Positions 9,660 through 19,159 are shown, counted from the stretch's first letter. The stretch is 64,000 nucleotides of DNA from Arthrobacter globiformis (GCF_030818015.1 NZ_JAUSZX010000001.1:992001-1056000), one strand, 5' to 3'. Notes: generated by a model from the letters alone, not told the origin. Made by a program: numbers and translations.

Positions 9660-10013
9660 ATGAACTACAGCGGAAGCCAGTATGAGAAGGCCGTGACGGC
9701 GGGGGAGCTTGACCGCAGCCACGTCGGCCAGACGGTGAGCTTTCAGCCGAACGATTTCACCGTGGTGTTCGGCAGGATCGCCGGCATCGCCCGCACCGAC
9801 GCCCAGGTGTACCTGACCCTGGACGGGGTTGGCGGCGGCACGCACCTGAAGGATGAATACGACCTGCCCGTGGCACACGAGGTGTATGTGCAGCTGGACC
9901 CGCTGAGCAGCGCAGGGAAGACCATTTCGGATGCGGAGCGGGTCATCAAGGAGAAGCTGGACGAGATCAAAAAGAACATCCTCGACCGGGAACAGAAGTC
10001 CGGCTCCGAGTAG
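9660..10013 (+). CDS. Conserved hypothetical small soluble protein
   Basis: 117 residues, MNYSGSQYEKAVTAGELDRS..., preceded by GGAG (AATTGAGGAGTAGCG) at a proper distance. No signal peptide or membrane segment is visible. The middle (VGQTVSFQPNDFTVVFGRIAGIAR, quoted in part) looks beta-rich, and the last 35 residues are a charged helix (SDAERVIKEKLDEIKKNILD). I do not recognise the family. A perfect hairpin terminator follows directly, so it appears to be transcribed alone. Confidence 0.7.
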   Translation: MNYSGSQYEKAVTAGELDRSHVGQTVSFQPNDFTVVFGRIAGIARTDAQVYLTLDGVGGGTHLKDEYDLPVAHEVYVQLDPLSSAGKTISDAERVIKEKLDEIKKNILDREQKSGSE

Positions 10014-10024
10014 CAGCCCCAAGC

Positions 10025-10062
10025 GAAGAACCCCGCTGTACCGGAGTGCAGCGGGGTTCTTC
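10025..10062. terminator. Hairpin terminator after the 9660-10013 gene
   Basis: Perfect 14-bp inverted repeat: GAAGAACCCCGCTG (10025-10038) pairs with CAGCGGGGTTCTTC (10049-10062) across a 10-base loop. The ends of the arms supply the short T/A runs, so it could act in both directions. Confidence 0.85.
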
Positions 10063-10417
10063 CAGGCGACCGCTCCGCATATGGGGGAACACGGAGCGTT
10101 CCTGTCAAAACTAATGGAAAGCTTGCTTAGGTCTCAAATCGGCGCCACTTTTTCCCAAGGCCACGGCGGTATCATCCCGCTACCGCCGCCGTAACGGGTC
10201 TCCTGGATCTACGGCTTCGGTAGGCGGCCTGCTCTGTGAACCGGGGAATGAGCGGGCCGCCGCCCCCCGGACATGCCCGGGCAGCCGCCACCCAGCGGGC
10301 AAAGCAAAAGGCGCCCGGTCCGCTGAGAAACCAACTGCTCGTAACCATCGTCTTAAGGGCGAGTACCCCCTGGTTTTCAGGTCCGGGCAATGGCGCACTC
10401 GGCTCTCCCTTTCCGCA
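10063..10417. other. Intergenic stretch between convergent units, no gene seen
   Basis: About 355 bases. It holds a weak hairpin, CGGCGGTA and TACCGCCG, around 10165-10190, which could terminate the minus-strand fructan operon ending at 10418. No convincing reading frame or RNA gene was found. Confidence 0.5.
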
Positions 10418-11983
10418 TCATCCGACTTCGGTGATCGTTAGCTTCTTCAGGGTGGCGTCACCGCCTTCTGCAAAAGCGGAAATGAATTGCTGACCCCTGG
10501 CGGGGAAAATCAGATCTGTGATGGCGACCTGACCGTTTTGAGCGAACACTTCCAGGGAGCAGCGATCGATGATTATCTCCAGCGTCAGGTCTTTTCCGTA
10601 GAGGGCCAGAGGGCACGATTCGACGGAGGGAAAGAGCGGGTGGAACGTTGTATGTCCCGATTTCGTGCGATCGACCGCGAGTTCGCTGGTTCCGGTGTCG
10701 TAGACGATGTCCGTGCGGCTGTCGGCGTTTGCGGCTGATGGGCTACCCAGGATCAGGCCCAGGCGACTGGCGGTCCCGGTCTGGAATTCAGCCCTGACGA
10801 TGAGGGCGGTTCCGTCCGCTGAGCCGGGAAATGTGACGGGTGTGCCATTGAGTTCCACCTGGTCGCTGATTTCATACACGTGCACACCATGATCCGGGAG
10901 CCGGAAGGCCGGCTGCTGGATCACCGCGGGACGTCCCCCGATGGTTCTTAGGGTCACGTCCCTTGCCACCGACATGGCTGAGCGCCATGGCGATGTGGGG
11001 GTGTCGTTTGCGTAATCCCAGTTGTTCATCCAGCCGATCATGATTCGACGGTTGTCGGGGACGTTGCTGAACGAGACCGCCGCGTAGTAGTCCCTGCCCC
11101 AGTCGAGCCAGTTGTATTTACGCAGTTGCTGTGCAGTGTCAGTGGGTTCAGCCTCCGATGAGACAGGCGGGCTGTCGTCGTGTTCGTCCTGGATAAAGGA
11201 GGTGCCGTCGAAGTTTCCGATAAAGTACTGGCCTCCGGATCCGCCTGCCACTGCGCCTGGGTTGATGTTTACGGTCAGGACCCATTTCATCAGGAGTGGG
11301 TCATTGTCCAAGGGGAGGGGGAACAGGTCAGGGCATTCCCATTCGCCTCCGGTGGCGTTTGCAGGTCCGAATTCGCTGAGTTGGTCCCAGTCTTTGAGAT
11401 TTTCGGATCGGTAGAGGAGAACCTTCTGTTCCTGTGCTTCGACGGCCACCATTACCCAGTAGGAGCCGGCGGGTCCCTCGTACCAGAAGACCTTGGGGTC
11501 GCGGAAGTTCAGGGAACCCCTGCTGAGTACAGGGTTTCCTGTGAACTTGCTCCACGTCATGCCCTCATCCAGGCTGTAGGCGAGAGACTGGGCCTGGGTT
11601 CCTCTGTGCGGGGATGGATCTTTGAAGGCGCTGGTGTAGACGGCAACCCAGGGTGTCCGGTCTTCGGTTCCGAAGCCTGAGGTGTTCAGGTGGTCGATGA
11701 CGATGCTGCCCGAGAAGATGTCTTCTTCTTCGTCTCCCGGGATAGCGACAGGGTGTTCGGTCCAAGTGGTGAGGTCTGTTGAGGTGGCGTGTCCCCAGGC
11801 CATGTTGCCCCAGACGTTTCCGTAGGGATTGTTCTGGTAGTACAGGTGATAGATGCCGTTGCTGTAGATGAGTCCGTTGGGGTCGTTCAGCCAAGTGTTC
11901 TTGGCTGTGTAGTGAAGTATCGGCCGGATGTTTAGGGCGGTTTCTTCGGCGGGGCCGGCCGGGTGCGTTGTTGTCTCAGTCAT
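10418..11983 (-). CDS. Cytoplasmic GH32 beta-fructosidase (exo-inulinase/invertase type)
   Basis: 521 residues without a signal peptide. The five-bladed GH32 propeller carries all three catalytic signatures: WLNDPNG with nucleophile Asp 34, FRDP with transition-state stabiliser Asp 162, and ECPD with acid/base Glu 216. A C-terminal beta-sandwich module follows (LTLEIIIDRCSLEVFAQNG). It would hydrolyse terminal beta-fructosyl bonds of imported inulobiose, inulo-oligosaccharides or sucrose. It overlaps the fructokinase gene by 8 bp and is the last gene of the minus-strand arm of the fructan island. Compared with the secreted GH32 at 20890, it lacks the long insert before the final blade. The choice between invertase, inulinase and levanase cannot be made from sequence alone. 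Confidence 0.92.
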   Translation of the reverse strand: MTETTTHPAGPAEETALNIRPILHYTAKNTWLNDPNGLIYSNGIYHLYYQNNPYGNVWGNMAWGHATSTDLTTWTEHPVAIPGDEEEDIFSGSIVIDHLNTSGFGTEDRTPWVAVYTSAFKDPSPHRGTQAQSLAYSLDEGMTWSKFTGNPVLSRGSLNFRDPKVFWYEGPAGSYWVMVAVEAQEQKVLLYRSENLKDWDQLSEFGPANATGGEWECPDLFPLPLDNDPLLMKWVLTVNINPGAVAGGSGGQYFIGNFDGTSFIQDEHDDSPPVSSEAEPTDTAQQLRKYNWLDWGRDYYAAVSFSNVPDNRRIMIGWMNNWDYANDTPTSPWRSAMSVARDVTLRTIGGRPAVIQQPAFRLPDHGVHVYEISDQVELNGTPVTFPGSADGTALIVRAEFQTGTASRLGLILGSPSAANADSRTDIVYDTGTSELAVDRTKSGHTTFHPLFPSVESCPLALYGKDLTLEIIIDRCSLEVFAQNGQVAITDLIFPARGQQFISAFAEGGDATLKKLTITEVG

Positions 11984-12929
11984 CGGAGTTCTTTCGGGAA
12001 GTCTGGGCCAGTTCCAGGGATTGGATCAGTTCTGCCTGTGTGGGCGGGTTCGCTCCGTGCCGTCCAACGGTTATGGCTGCGGCAAGGGAGGCGGCTGTTC
12101 CCAGGCGGGTGAGTTTGCCGTAGTCGAAATCGTCCTCGGGGTCCTCGATGAGGCCGGCAATAAGCGAAGACATGTAGGAGTCGCCTGCGCCGACAGTGTC
12201 TTTGACGACCACTGGTGGTGCCGGCACTTCGATCTCGGCGGCATTCGAGCGCAGATAGGATCCGGAGGCGCCATCCGTGATGATTGCCAGTTCTGTCCCG
12301 AGATGAAGCAGCCCCCGCGCGACGTCGTGAGGAGACGTGCCGGGGTAGAGCCACCGGGCATCGTCCGTACTGAGCTTCACCACAGTAGCCAGGGCAACTG
12401 TGTGTTCGAAGGTCGTGAGCGCTTCAGTGTGGCTGTGGAGCAGTGTGGGGCGGATGTTGGGGTCATACGTGATCAGGCAGCGGCGGGAGAACAGTTCCAG
12501 CAGGGACCGGACTTGGGTTGCCCCGGGTTCCATGAAGGAGGCCAGCGACCCCGTATGCAGCACCCTGGGGAGGAAAATGGGGCTGATTTGGGGGAGGTTC
12601 CATTCGAAGTCGAATTCGTACTCTGCGGAACCGGTGCTGTCCAGAAGCGCCCTGGCGGTGGACGTGCGGTTGAGGTGTTCGGCCCCCGGAAGCAGACGTA
12701 CTCCCGCGGTGTCCAGGTGTCGTTGGATGCTCCTGCTGCGCTCATCTCTGCCCAGTGCGGTGAGAAATGCGGTGCTGACGCCTAGCCGACCGAGTCCGAA
12801 CGCGACGTTCATCCCCGATCCGCCTGGAAACTCGACGGGGCCTGCGGCGGTGTCAATGATGTCGATTATGGCCTCGCCGACGACGACGACATCCGTTTCA
12901 GGGCAGGCGGGAACTGGGGTGCTGTGCAT
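11976..12929 (-). CDS. PfkB-family sugar kinase, probable fructokinase
   Basis: 317 residues of the ribokinase/PfkB fold. The N-terminal PfkB motif is seen in VEFPGGSGMNVAFGLGRLG and the C-terminal motif in VKDTVGAGDSYMSSL, which holds the anion hole and the catalytic base Asp. It would phosphorylate free fructose to fructose 6-phosphate with ATP in the cytoplasm. The assignment to fructose rests on context: it is embedded between the LacI regulator and the cytoplasmic GH32 and translationally coupled to the latter (8-bp overlap, ATGACTGA). Other PfkB sugars are possible in principle. Confidence 0.88.
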   Translation of the reverse strand: MHSTPVPACPETDVVVVGEAIIDIIDTAAGPVEFPGGSGMNVAFGLGRLGVSTAFLTALGRDERSRSIQRHLDTAGVRLLPGAEHLNRTSTARALLDSTGSAEYEFDFEWNLPQISPIFLPRVLHTGSLASFMEPGATQVRSLLELFSRRCLITYDPNIRPTLLHSHTEALTTFEHTVALATVVKLSTDDARWLYPGTSPHDVARGLLHLGTELAIITDGASGSYLRSNAAEIEVPAPPVVVKDTVGAGDSYMSSLIAGLIEDPEDDFDYGKLTRLGTAASLAAAITVGRHGANPPTQAELIQSLELAQTSRKNSDD

Positions 12930-12979
12930 TTTGAGGTCCTTGGAGGGTTGGGCGCGTCCTGTACTGGCCGCGCTCGAGG

Positions 12980-14074
12980 TCAGGTGCTGGCGTGCGTAGG
13001 CGAGTCCCGTGCCGCCCTACTGGAAGCGTCTTCATGTTTTGGGGCGGCGACGGAATCGCGAAGGACCAGGGGACAGGGAAGAACGGTCGGGTGAGCGGGG
13101 AACAGTTGCAGGTCGGTCTTTCCCTCGATGGCGTCGATCAGGTTTTCGGTTGCCCATGCGCCCATTTCGTAGTGGGGGAGCGCGACGGTTGTCAGTGCGG
13201 GGTAAAGGTTTTCGGCGATGAGTTGCTGGTTGTCGAAACCGACGAAGGAGATGTCGTCCGGAATCCTGAGACCAAGTTCCCCGGCGGCCCGGTACGCGCC
13301 CATAGCCATCCGGTCGTTGTAGCAGAAGACGGCCGTGGGCCGGCTTCGGGGTTTCAGGAGGCGCAGGGCCGCCTGGTGGCCGCCAGGCACCTCCGAATGC
13401 TCGGACTGGACCAGTTCTTCGTGGAACGGCAGCCCGGCATCTGCCAGCGCGTCCTTGAAGGCCCTGAGCCGGGAGTGGGTTGCCGGAACGTCGTCGGTGT
13501 TGTTGAGCATGCCGATCCGGGTGTGCCCGGCGTCGATCAGGGTTTGCACGGCCGACCTTGCGCCGCCCACTTCGTCTGGGATGACGGAGGAAACAGTGTG
13601 GCTGATGTCTTCGGAGTCCACCAGGACTGCCGGCAGTCCGGCCAGGTTCCTCGGGACAGCCAGCTTCCGGTGATACATCGTGGCGTACAGGATGCCGTCC
13701 ACCTGCCGGTCCAGCAGATCGGCGACATCGCTTTCCCTGGAGTCCTGGGAACTGGTGCTGGTGGAGTTGATGATCATGATGCGGTATCCGCGGGCCCGCG
13801 CCGTTTCCTCGGCCCCGAGGATGATCCTGCCTGCGTGCGGGGTGGTGGCGATTTCCTCGCTGATGAACCCGATCATCCCGGAGCGTTGGGTGCGCAGGGC
13901 CTGGGCGAGCCGGTTGGGCCCGTAACCCAGCCGTTGGGCCGCTTCATGGACCCGTTCTCTCGTTCCCGCGCCAACTCGGGCGTAGGCAACGTCATTGAGG
14001 ACGTGGGAGACGGTCGTGACAGAGACCCCGGCCGCGGCCGCCACATCCTTGATACCGACTGATCTATTGGTCAT
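12980..14074 (-). CDS. LacI-family transcriptional regulator of the fructan island
   Basis: 364 residues from ATG 14074, chosen because GGGAG sits six bases upstream; an in-frame GTG at 14086 is also possible. The N-terminal helix-turn-helix and hinge read IKDVAAAAGVSVTTVSHVLN, then RLGYGPNRLAQALRT, standard for LacI/GalR proteins. A periplasmic-binding-protein-like sensor domain follows (GFDNQQLIAENLYPALTTVA). The effector is probably a fructose-containing sugar (DFA, inulobiose or fructose), inferred from the neighbours. The likely operators are the CG-centred palindromes between the SBP gene and the divergent arm at 19041-19058 and 19160-19177. Confidence 0.92.
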   Translation of the reverse strand: MTNRSVGIKDVAAAAGVSVTTVSHVLNDVAYARVGAGTRERVHEAAQRLGYGPNRLAQALRTQRSGMIGFISEEIATTPHAGRIILGAEETARARGYRIMIINSTSTSSQDSRESDVADLLDRQVDGILYATMYHRKLAVPRNLAGLPAVLVDSEDISHTVSSVIPDEVGGARSAVQTLIDAGHTRIGMLNNTDDVPATHSRLRAFKDALADAGLPFHEELVQSEHSEVPGGHQAALRLLKPRSRPTAVFCYNDRMAMGAYRAAGELGLRIPDDISFVGFDNQQLIAENLYPALTTVALPHYEMGAWATENLIDAIEGKTDLQLFPAHPTVLPCPLVLRDSVAAPKHEDASSRAARDSPTHAST

Positions 14075-14277
14075 TTGGTCTCCCACGTCCTCATGGTGTT
14101 GGTGCTGATCCTACGTTCGGCTCATTCGTCCCAGAGCCCGTGCTCCGGCCAGCGGCGGAAGCCGGTCCTCCATCGGCGGCAGTTCGGCGTTGATCCGTGT
14201 GCTTTCCGGTTTGATACCAGTAGGCTACCGAGGAATAGTCGTTGCCATCCGCGGGGGTCTCGCCGGGCCTGAGCGGG

Positions 14278-15645
14278 TTACTGGGCCACAAGTGCATGTG
14301 CCGCCTGGAAACCGACCGTGGGTGTGGCCCTAAAGGCGTTAACAGCCCTGTCTGCGATAACTTGGGCGTCACTTCCGGAGTCAAGGATCGTGTTCCGCGC
14401 TGATTCGGCATCGACCATGACGGCCGTAACGGCGAGGCCGTCCGAAGCCTCGGTCGTCAATAGAGCGTCCACCTGAGCGGAGAAGCAGGAGTCACTTGAC
14501 TTGGACTGAACGTCCATCGCCACCACGTGGTTGTTGGAGACGAAGTTGCCAACCCCCGCCGTCAGCCGGATGATGACAGGCGTCGCACCTGTCGGCCGGA
14601 TGCTCTGTGAGTCGATGATCTGGGAGAAGTGGTTGCCGACGACAGAGTTGTTGCTGCCGCTGACACAGAGAAGTCCGTAGAGGTCGTTCAGTCCGTTGTC
14701 GACTCCCAGGAAGGGCGTCCAGGGCTCATGGTCACGCAAGAAGTGATTCGTGGCCACGAGGTTCTCCGAACTATTCGCTGCGAGAATCAGCATCCCGGGG
14801 TAGAACGAATGCAAACGGTTGTTGGTGACGCTTGAACGTGTGACGCCGTCGAGATGGACGCTGCTCGCACCGCGGGGGAATACGTTGTTCGCGGTTATCA
14901 GGAGCCCGCCATGGTTCTCGGCGTAGATCGAGTGACCCTTGAAGCCTGCTCCGACCAAGTTGTCGGTGATCTTTGATGCCTGTCCCCACCCGCGCAGCTC
15001 GATGCAGCTTCCGCATTCAGCGATGAAGTTGTCGTGAACGGAAAGCGCGTCCGCGTTGTAGATAGTGAGGGCGTTCTCAAGGTAGACGAACCCCATGCCG
15101 GTTACGCGGAATGAGTCATTGGCGTTCGCGACATAGATGCCGGTCTTGCCGTTGACGTAGGTGTTCTCCGGATGCATTCCCGAGCCATCCGAGTTGAAGT
15201 GCAACCCGTCGATGCAGAAGTTGGAGAACTCGACCGAGCTGATCCGCGGGCTCCCGCTTCGCTCAACGTAGAAGGCGGCTCCCTTGGATTCCTCACCGTC
15301 TCCGTCGAGGGGAATGTCGACGAGAATGCGACTGCCTCCGGGCCACAGCTCATGCAGGTCGGGCCATTCGTTTTCGGGAACGTTGAACCGGATGCTCGAC
15401 GACGTAAAGCCGTGTCCCGAGCCATGGATCCTGAGGAAGCTGACGTCGATCACCACCTGCGTACGAAGGCGGTAGTCCCCGGGCGGAATGTAGATCACCG
15501 CGCCCGGCTTTCCTCCATTGTTCGCATTGGTGACCGTCTGCCGGTCCTTGATGTCAGCGATGATGCTGTTGATTACTTCACCGACGTCCTCGGACGGATT
15601 GCCGACGGGCCACGCAGTCACGTCGTAGTAGTTGTTGCTTGACAT
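14278..15645 (-). CDS. GH91 protein, probable cytoplasmic difructose-anhydride hydrolase
   Basis: 455 residues of right-handed parallel beta-helix with hallmark GH91 segments: YDVTAW near the start, GAVIYIPPGDYRLRTQV, IHGSGHGFTS, TYVNGKTGIYVA, ENHGGLLITANNVFPRG and LHSFYPGM. GH91 holds inulin fructotransferases (EC 4.2.2.17/18) and DFA III hydrolase. There is no signal peptide, and the SD (AAGGGAAG) supports ATG 15645. From memory, DFA III hydrolases are longer than the fructotransferases, which fits 455 versus 401 residues for the paralog. The protein also has an acidic insert (LDGDGEESKG) and a C-terminal extension. It would open imported DFA to inulobiose for the cytoplasmic GH32. Confidence is high for the family, moderate for hydrolase versus fructotransferase. 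It lies 27 bp after the permease gene. Confidence 0.85.
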   Translation of the reverse strand: MSSNNYYDVTAWPVGNPSEDVGEVINSIIADIKDRQTVTNANNGGKPGAVIYIPPGDYRLRTQVVIDVSFLRIHGSGHGFTSSSIRFNVPENEWPDLHELWPGGSRILVDIPLDGDGEESKGAAFYVERSGSPRISSVEFSNFCIDGLHFNSDGSGMHPENTYVNGKTGIYVANANDSFRVTGMGFVYLENALTIYNADALSVHDNFIAECGSCIELRGWGQASKITDNLVGAGFKGHSIYAENHGGLLITANNVFPRGASSVHLDGVTRSSVTNNRLHSFYPGMLILAANSSENLVATNHFLRDHEPWTPFLGVDNGLNDLYGLLCVSGSNNSVVGNHFSQIIDSQSIRPTGATPVIIRLTAGVGNFVSNNHVVAMDVQSKSSDSCFSAQVDALLTTEASDGLAVTAVMVDAESARNTILDSGSDAQVIADRAVNAFRATPTVGFQAAHALVAQ

Positions 15646-15672
15646 ACGTTCTTCCCTTTGTGTTGTGGTTTC

Positions 15673-16728
15673 TCAGCCCTTGACGGCGCCGAGGGTCATG
15701 CCTGCGACGATCTTGCGCTGCAACAGAAGTGTGAGGAGGATGACCGGGATGGAGTACACGGCGGCCAGCGCCGTCATGGATCCCCAGTCCAGGCCGAACT
15801 GGGTCTGGAAGTTTGCGATCACCACCGGGGTGGTCTGGGACCGGATGGCGGTCATGAGGAGGGCGAAGAGGAACTCGTTCCAGGAGGCGAGGAAGGCGAA
15901 GATCGCGGTGACCGCAATGCCACCGGAAACCACCGGGATCACGACCCGCCACAGGGCCCCGAGCCTGCTGCAGCCATCCACCGTTGCGGCCTCTTCAAGG
16001 TCATTGGGAACGGCTTCGAAGAAGCTGGACATGAGCCAGATGGACAGGGGCAGCGAGATGGTGGTGTGGGCGATGGAGAGGGCGATGGGGGTATCGGCCA
16101 GCCCCGCGGAGGCCATCATGGAAGCCAGGGGGATGGCGATGGCTACCGGCGGCACCATGCGGGTCACAAGCGCTGCCATGATGAACACCCGGCCACTCGG
16201 CGTCTTGTAGCGGGTGATGCCGTAAGCGGCCGGAACGGCCAGGACGAGGGACAGGACCGTGCTGATGACGGCCGTCTGTGTGCTGTTGATGAACGAGGCC
16301 AGAACTCCGTTGCGGCCCAGGGCGTTGGCGTAGTTCTCCAGCGTCCATTCCTTGGGAAGGATTGTGGGCGGCACCGCGATGGTGTCGATCGGCGTCTTGA
16401 ACGAGGTGAACAGCAGGTAGAGGAACGGGAACCCGTAGAGGACCATGGCCGCTGCAAGGATGACCCACAGCAGGGTGCGGGTGCTGCGTTTTCCGGCTTC
16501 CAGGCCTTCAGCATGGTGATTCCTACGGCGGGGACTGCCCGTGCCCGAGGCTGCGGGGGTGGGCATCGCCGGCTCGGCCGGCAGGGCTCCCGTGGGGGCA
16601 GCACCGGCCGTGGCACCGGACGCCTTGGTGCCGGTGGCCAGGATGGCCGAGACGCCTGCGTGCCGGGGGCGGTGGGCCAGCGGCTCAGCGTCAAAGCCGT
16701 CGTTGATGGGGGTGTCGGCGGTGCTCAT
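15673..16728 (-). CDS. ABC sugar importer permease, MalG-like, with long N-terminal tail
   Basis: 351 residues. The membrane part starts near residue 80 (TLLWVILAAAMVLYGFPFLY) and has six predicted helices with the cytoplasmic EAA loop EAATVDGCSRLGALWRVV that contacts the ATPase. It is a carbohydrate-uptake-1 (MalG-type) subunit. Roughly the first 80 residues form a low-complexity Ala/Thr/Pro-rich tail, much longer than the few dozen residues usual in MalG homologs. The start codon shares one base with the stop of the upstream permease gene (TGATG). It works with the permease and lipoprotein encoded upstream; no ATPase gene is present in the cluster. Confidence 0.9.
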   Translation of the reverse strand: MSTADTPINDGFDAEPLAHRPRHAGVSAILATGTKASGATAGAAPTGALPAEPAMPTPAASGTGSPRRRNHHAEGLEAGKRSTRTLLWVILAAAMVLYGFPFLYLLFTSFKTPIDTIAVPPTILPKEWTLENYANALGRNGVLASFINSTQTAVISTVLSLVLAVPAAYGITRYKTPSGRVFIMAALVTRMVPPVAIAIPLASMMASAGLADTPIALSIAHTTISLPLSIWLMSSFFEAVPNDLEEAATVDGCSRLGALWRVVIPVVSGGIAVTAIFAFLASWNEFLFALLMTAIRSQTTPVVIANFQTQFGLDWGSMTALAAVYSIPVILLTLLLQRKIVAGMTLGAVKG

Positions 16729-17615
16729 CAGTTGTCCTTCCCTGGGCGCCAGATGGTCGCGACGGCGAAGAACGCGACGCCGAGCATGGCCAGCAGGTAG
16801 ATGGTGCCCATGGCGCTGGCCAGTCCCGGATCGCCGAAGCGGATCATGGTGCGGTAGATCAGCAGGCTCATGGTTTCGGATGCGGACTGCGGGCCGCCGT
16901 TGGTCTGGATAAGGATGGTGTCAAAGGCCCTGGCTGCGTCGATGCCGCGCACAACCAATGCCACTGCGATGACTGGGCGCAGGAGCGGCAGGATGATGCT
17001 GAAGAGGAGGGTTGGGGCCTTGGCGCCGTCGAGCCGGGCCGCCTCGATGAGGTCGCCGGGAATGTTCTGGAGGCCGGCGAAGAGGACGAGGCACATGAAG
17101 GAGGTGGTCAGCCAGATGTCCGGGACGGCTACGGAGAAGAGGACGATTCCTGGGTCTGACAGCCAGCCGATCTGGTTGGGGTTCTGCAGGATTCCCGCCT
17201 GGTGCAGGAGGGTGCCGATGAGCCCGAAGTTGTCGATCATCAGGAATTTCCACAACAGGCCGGCGACGATGGGCGCGATCATCAGCGGGTAGAGGAACAC
17301 CGTCCGCCAGACCTCGGATTTACGCCCAAGGGCCGTGAACAGAAGGGCCATTCCAAGCCCAAGGGCGAACTCAAGGGCGACCACCACGAAGGTGTAGGCC
17401 AGGGTGCGCCAGCCGGCGCCCATGAATGCTTCGGAGGCGAAGGCGCGGACGTAGTTGTCCAGGCCGACGAAGTCGCGGGGGCCCCCGGCGGTCGGGGAAA
17501 TCTTGAAGAGGCTGTCTGCCACGAGGCGGAACAGCGGGTAGGCCACAAATACTGCCAGGAACAGGGCCGCCGGCGCCATGAGGTACAGGGCGAAGCGGCG
17601 ATCGGAGATACGCAC
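16728..17615 (-). CDS. ABC sugar importer permease, MalF-like
   Basis: 295 residues with an N-terminal helix (ALYLMAPAALFLAVFVAYPL), six predicted membrane segments, and the EAA loop LIEAARLDGAKAPTLLFSII. It is the MalF-type partner of the permease at 15673 and, with the lipoprotein at 17680, forms a carbohydrate importer. By position, the likely cargo is DFA, inulobiose or short inulo-oligosaccharides. Because no ATP-binding subunit is encoded nearby, energy probably comes from a shared MsiK/UgpC-like ATPase elsewhere, a known arrangement in actinobacteria. Confidence 0.9.
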   Translation of the reverse strand: MRISDRRFALYLMAPAALFLAVFVAYPLFRLVADSLFKISPTAGGPRDFVGLDNYVRAFASEAFMGAGWRTLAYTFVVVALEFALGLGMALLFTALGRKSEVWRTVFLYPLMIAPIVAGLLWKFLMIDNFGLIGTLLHQAGILQNPNQIGWLSDPGIVLFSVAVPDIWLTTSFMCLVLFAGLQNIPGDLIEAARLDGAKAPTLLFSIILPLLRPVIAVALVVRGIDAARAFDTILIQTNGGPQSASETMSLLIYRTMIRFGDPGLASAMGTIYLLAMLGVAFFAVATIWRPGKDN

Positions 17616-17679
17616 GGTTTTCTCTTCCGATGGTTGGGGCCGCGGCCGGCACTCACGTTTCGGTGCCGGCCGCGGAGTC

Positions 17680-18960
17680 TTACTTGAGGAGGTCCTGGAT
17701 CTGCTTTTTCGCGGCGGCCAGGAGAGTGGCGGAGTCGCCGCCGGCTACGGCCTTTTGCAGCATGGGAACCAGGGCGGTGTCCACGATCTGCTGCCATTTG
17801 GCCGTGGCAGGGCGCGTGGCTGTTGCCTGGCCCTTGAGGGTCTCGATGAGCGGCTTGAAGCTCTCGTAGCCCGCCTTGTCCTGGTACTTTTCGAAGGCCG
17901 AGATGCGGGAGGCAAGGCCGAGGCTGGATTCGATGCCCAGGTCGTTATGGTCATAGGCGCACTTGACGAATTTCTTGGCAGCGTCGCTGTTCTTGGTTGC
18001 CTTGGGCACGGAGAGGTACCAGGGGCCGGGAACACCGGCAACGCCGGCGGAGCCGCCGATCATCGGAGCGGCGCCGACCTTGCCCGCGACCGGGGAATCC
18101 TTGGGGATCTGGCGGTAGGCGTGGGCCCAGAACCGGGTCATCGCGGTCTTGCCCTGGTTGAACAGATTCTGCGCTGCTGCCCAGTCGACCTGAGCGGCGC
18201 CGGGAGGGGCGGACTTGACAAGGCTGGTGTAGAAGTCGAGCGCGTCCTTGTGTGCGGCGTTGTCGATCACGACGTTATTGTTCTCATCGAGGACCATCGG
18301 GGAACCGGCCTGGAGGACATGGGCCAGCCATTCGGTTTCGACGCCGCCCTTCACGTCAGTGCCGTACATGCCGTCCTTCGTGAAGAATTCGGAGATGTCC
18401 TGGTATTGCTTCCACGTGGTCGGAGCGGCGAGGTCGTAACCGTACTTGGCCTTGAAGTCAGCCTTGTTCTTGGCATCGTCGAACAGGTCCTTGCGGTACA
18501 GGATGATTTCGGCGTTGGTCCAGGCCGGCATGCCGATAAAGTGTCCGTCCACGTTTGCTTCCTTCACGAGCGCGGGGAAGATGTCCTTTTTCACCTCGTC
18601 GGTGAAGAGCTCGTCAATGGGCTGGACCGCGTCCTTGAAGCTGGGGAGCCAGACGGAGTCGAGCGCAGCGACGTCGAAGGAGACGTTGCCGGAGGAGAAC
18701 TCGCTGGAGAGCCTGTTGAACATGCCCTCGTAAGGCAGTTCGACGAAGTTGACGTTAACGCCTGTATCTTTCTTGCACTGTTCGGCGACGCCTGTCAGTT
18801 CGGCGTGGCCGCCGGCCTCTACAAGGACGTTGACGGTGCTCGCGGCGCTACCCGACGTCGCTGCCGGGCCCCCCGCGCCGCAGGCGGTTGCTGCCAGAAG
18901 CACCGCGGTGGACAGGCCGCCAATGGCGGTGATCCGGGAAATCGTGGTTCGAGAGGACAT
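17680..18960 (-). CDS. Sugar-binding lipoprotein of the fructan ABC importer
   Basis: 426 residues from ATG 18960, which follows AAAGGGAG; an upstream in-frame start exists but would bury the signal peptide. The signal ends LLAATAC with the lipidated Cys near residue 26. The mature part is a family-1 extracellular solute-binding protein (VNVLVEAGGHAELTGVAEQC, FFTKDGMYGTDVKGG, WAHAYRQIPKDSPVAGKVG quoted in part). It would capture the sugar outside the membrane and deliver it to the MalF/MalG pair. It is the first gene of the minus-strand arm, directly downstream of the LacI operator region. Confidence 0.92.
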   Translation of the reverse strand: MSSRTTISRITAIGGLSTAVLLAATACGAGGPAATSGSAASTVNVLVEAGGHAELTGVAEQCKKDTGVNVNFVELPYEGMFNRLSSEFSSGNVSFDVAALDSVWLPSFKDAVQPIDELFTDEVKKDIFPALVKEANVDGHFIGMPAWTNAEIILYRKDLFDDAKNKADFKAKYGYDLAAPTTWKQYQDISEFFTKDGMYGTDVKGGVETEWLAHVLQAGSPMVLDENNNVVIDNAAHKDALDFYTSLVKSAPPGAAQVDWAAAQNLFNQGKTAMTRFWAHAYRQIPKDSPVAGKVGAAPMIGGSAGVAGVPGPWYLSVPKATKNSDAAKKFVKCAYDHNDLGIESSLGLASRISAFEKYQDKAGYESFKPLIETLKGQATATRPATAKWQQIVDTALVPMLQKAVAGGDSATLLAAAKKQIQDLLK

Positions 18961-19040
18961 CGCTGTCGACTCCCTTTCTTTTGAACGGAATCTACGTTGG
19001 GTGGGGCTTGGAAACTTCAAGTCTCGGTGAAAAACCGTTT

Positions 19041-19058
19041 TGCCAAATCGACTTGGCA
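19041..19058. promoter_or_regulatory. LacI-type operator A in the divergent fructan promoter
   Basis: TGCCAAATCGACTTGGCA is 16/18 palindromic around a central CG, the form expected for LacI/GalR operators. It lies about 80 bp upstream of the binding-lipoprotein start. An adjoining AAAACCGTTTTG (19031-19042) is a second, overlapping CG-type palindrome. The most likely ligand is the LacI protein encoded at 12980. Confidence 0.75.
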
Positions 19059-19159
19059 TCACATTAGGGGCGGCGGCAGATGCGTGTCAAGCGTCACATG
19101 CAAGTTTTCCGGACCCTTGACGACGCCATGGCGGCCGCCATACAGTAAGCCACGGCCGA

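Noticed and set aside
12992..14062. Long plus-strand frame opposite the LacI gene
   Set aside because: The LacI frame has full family motifs; the opposite product is Gly/Asp/Val-rich with no recognisable domain.
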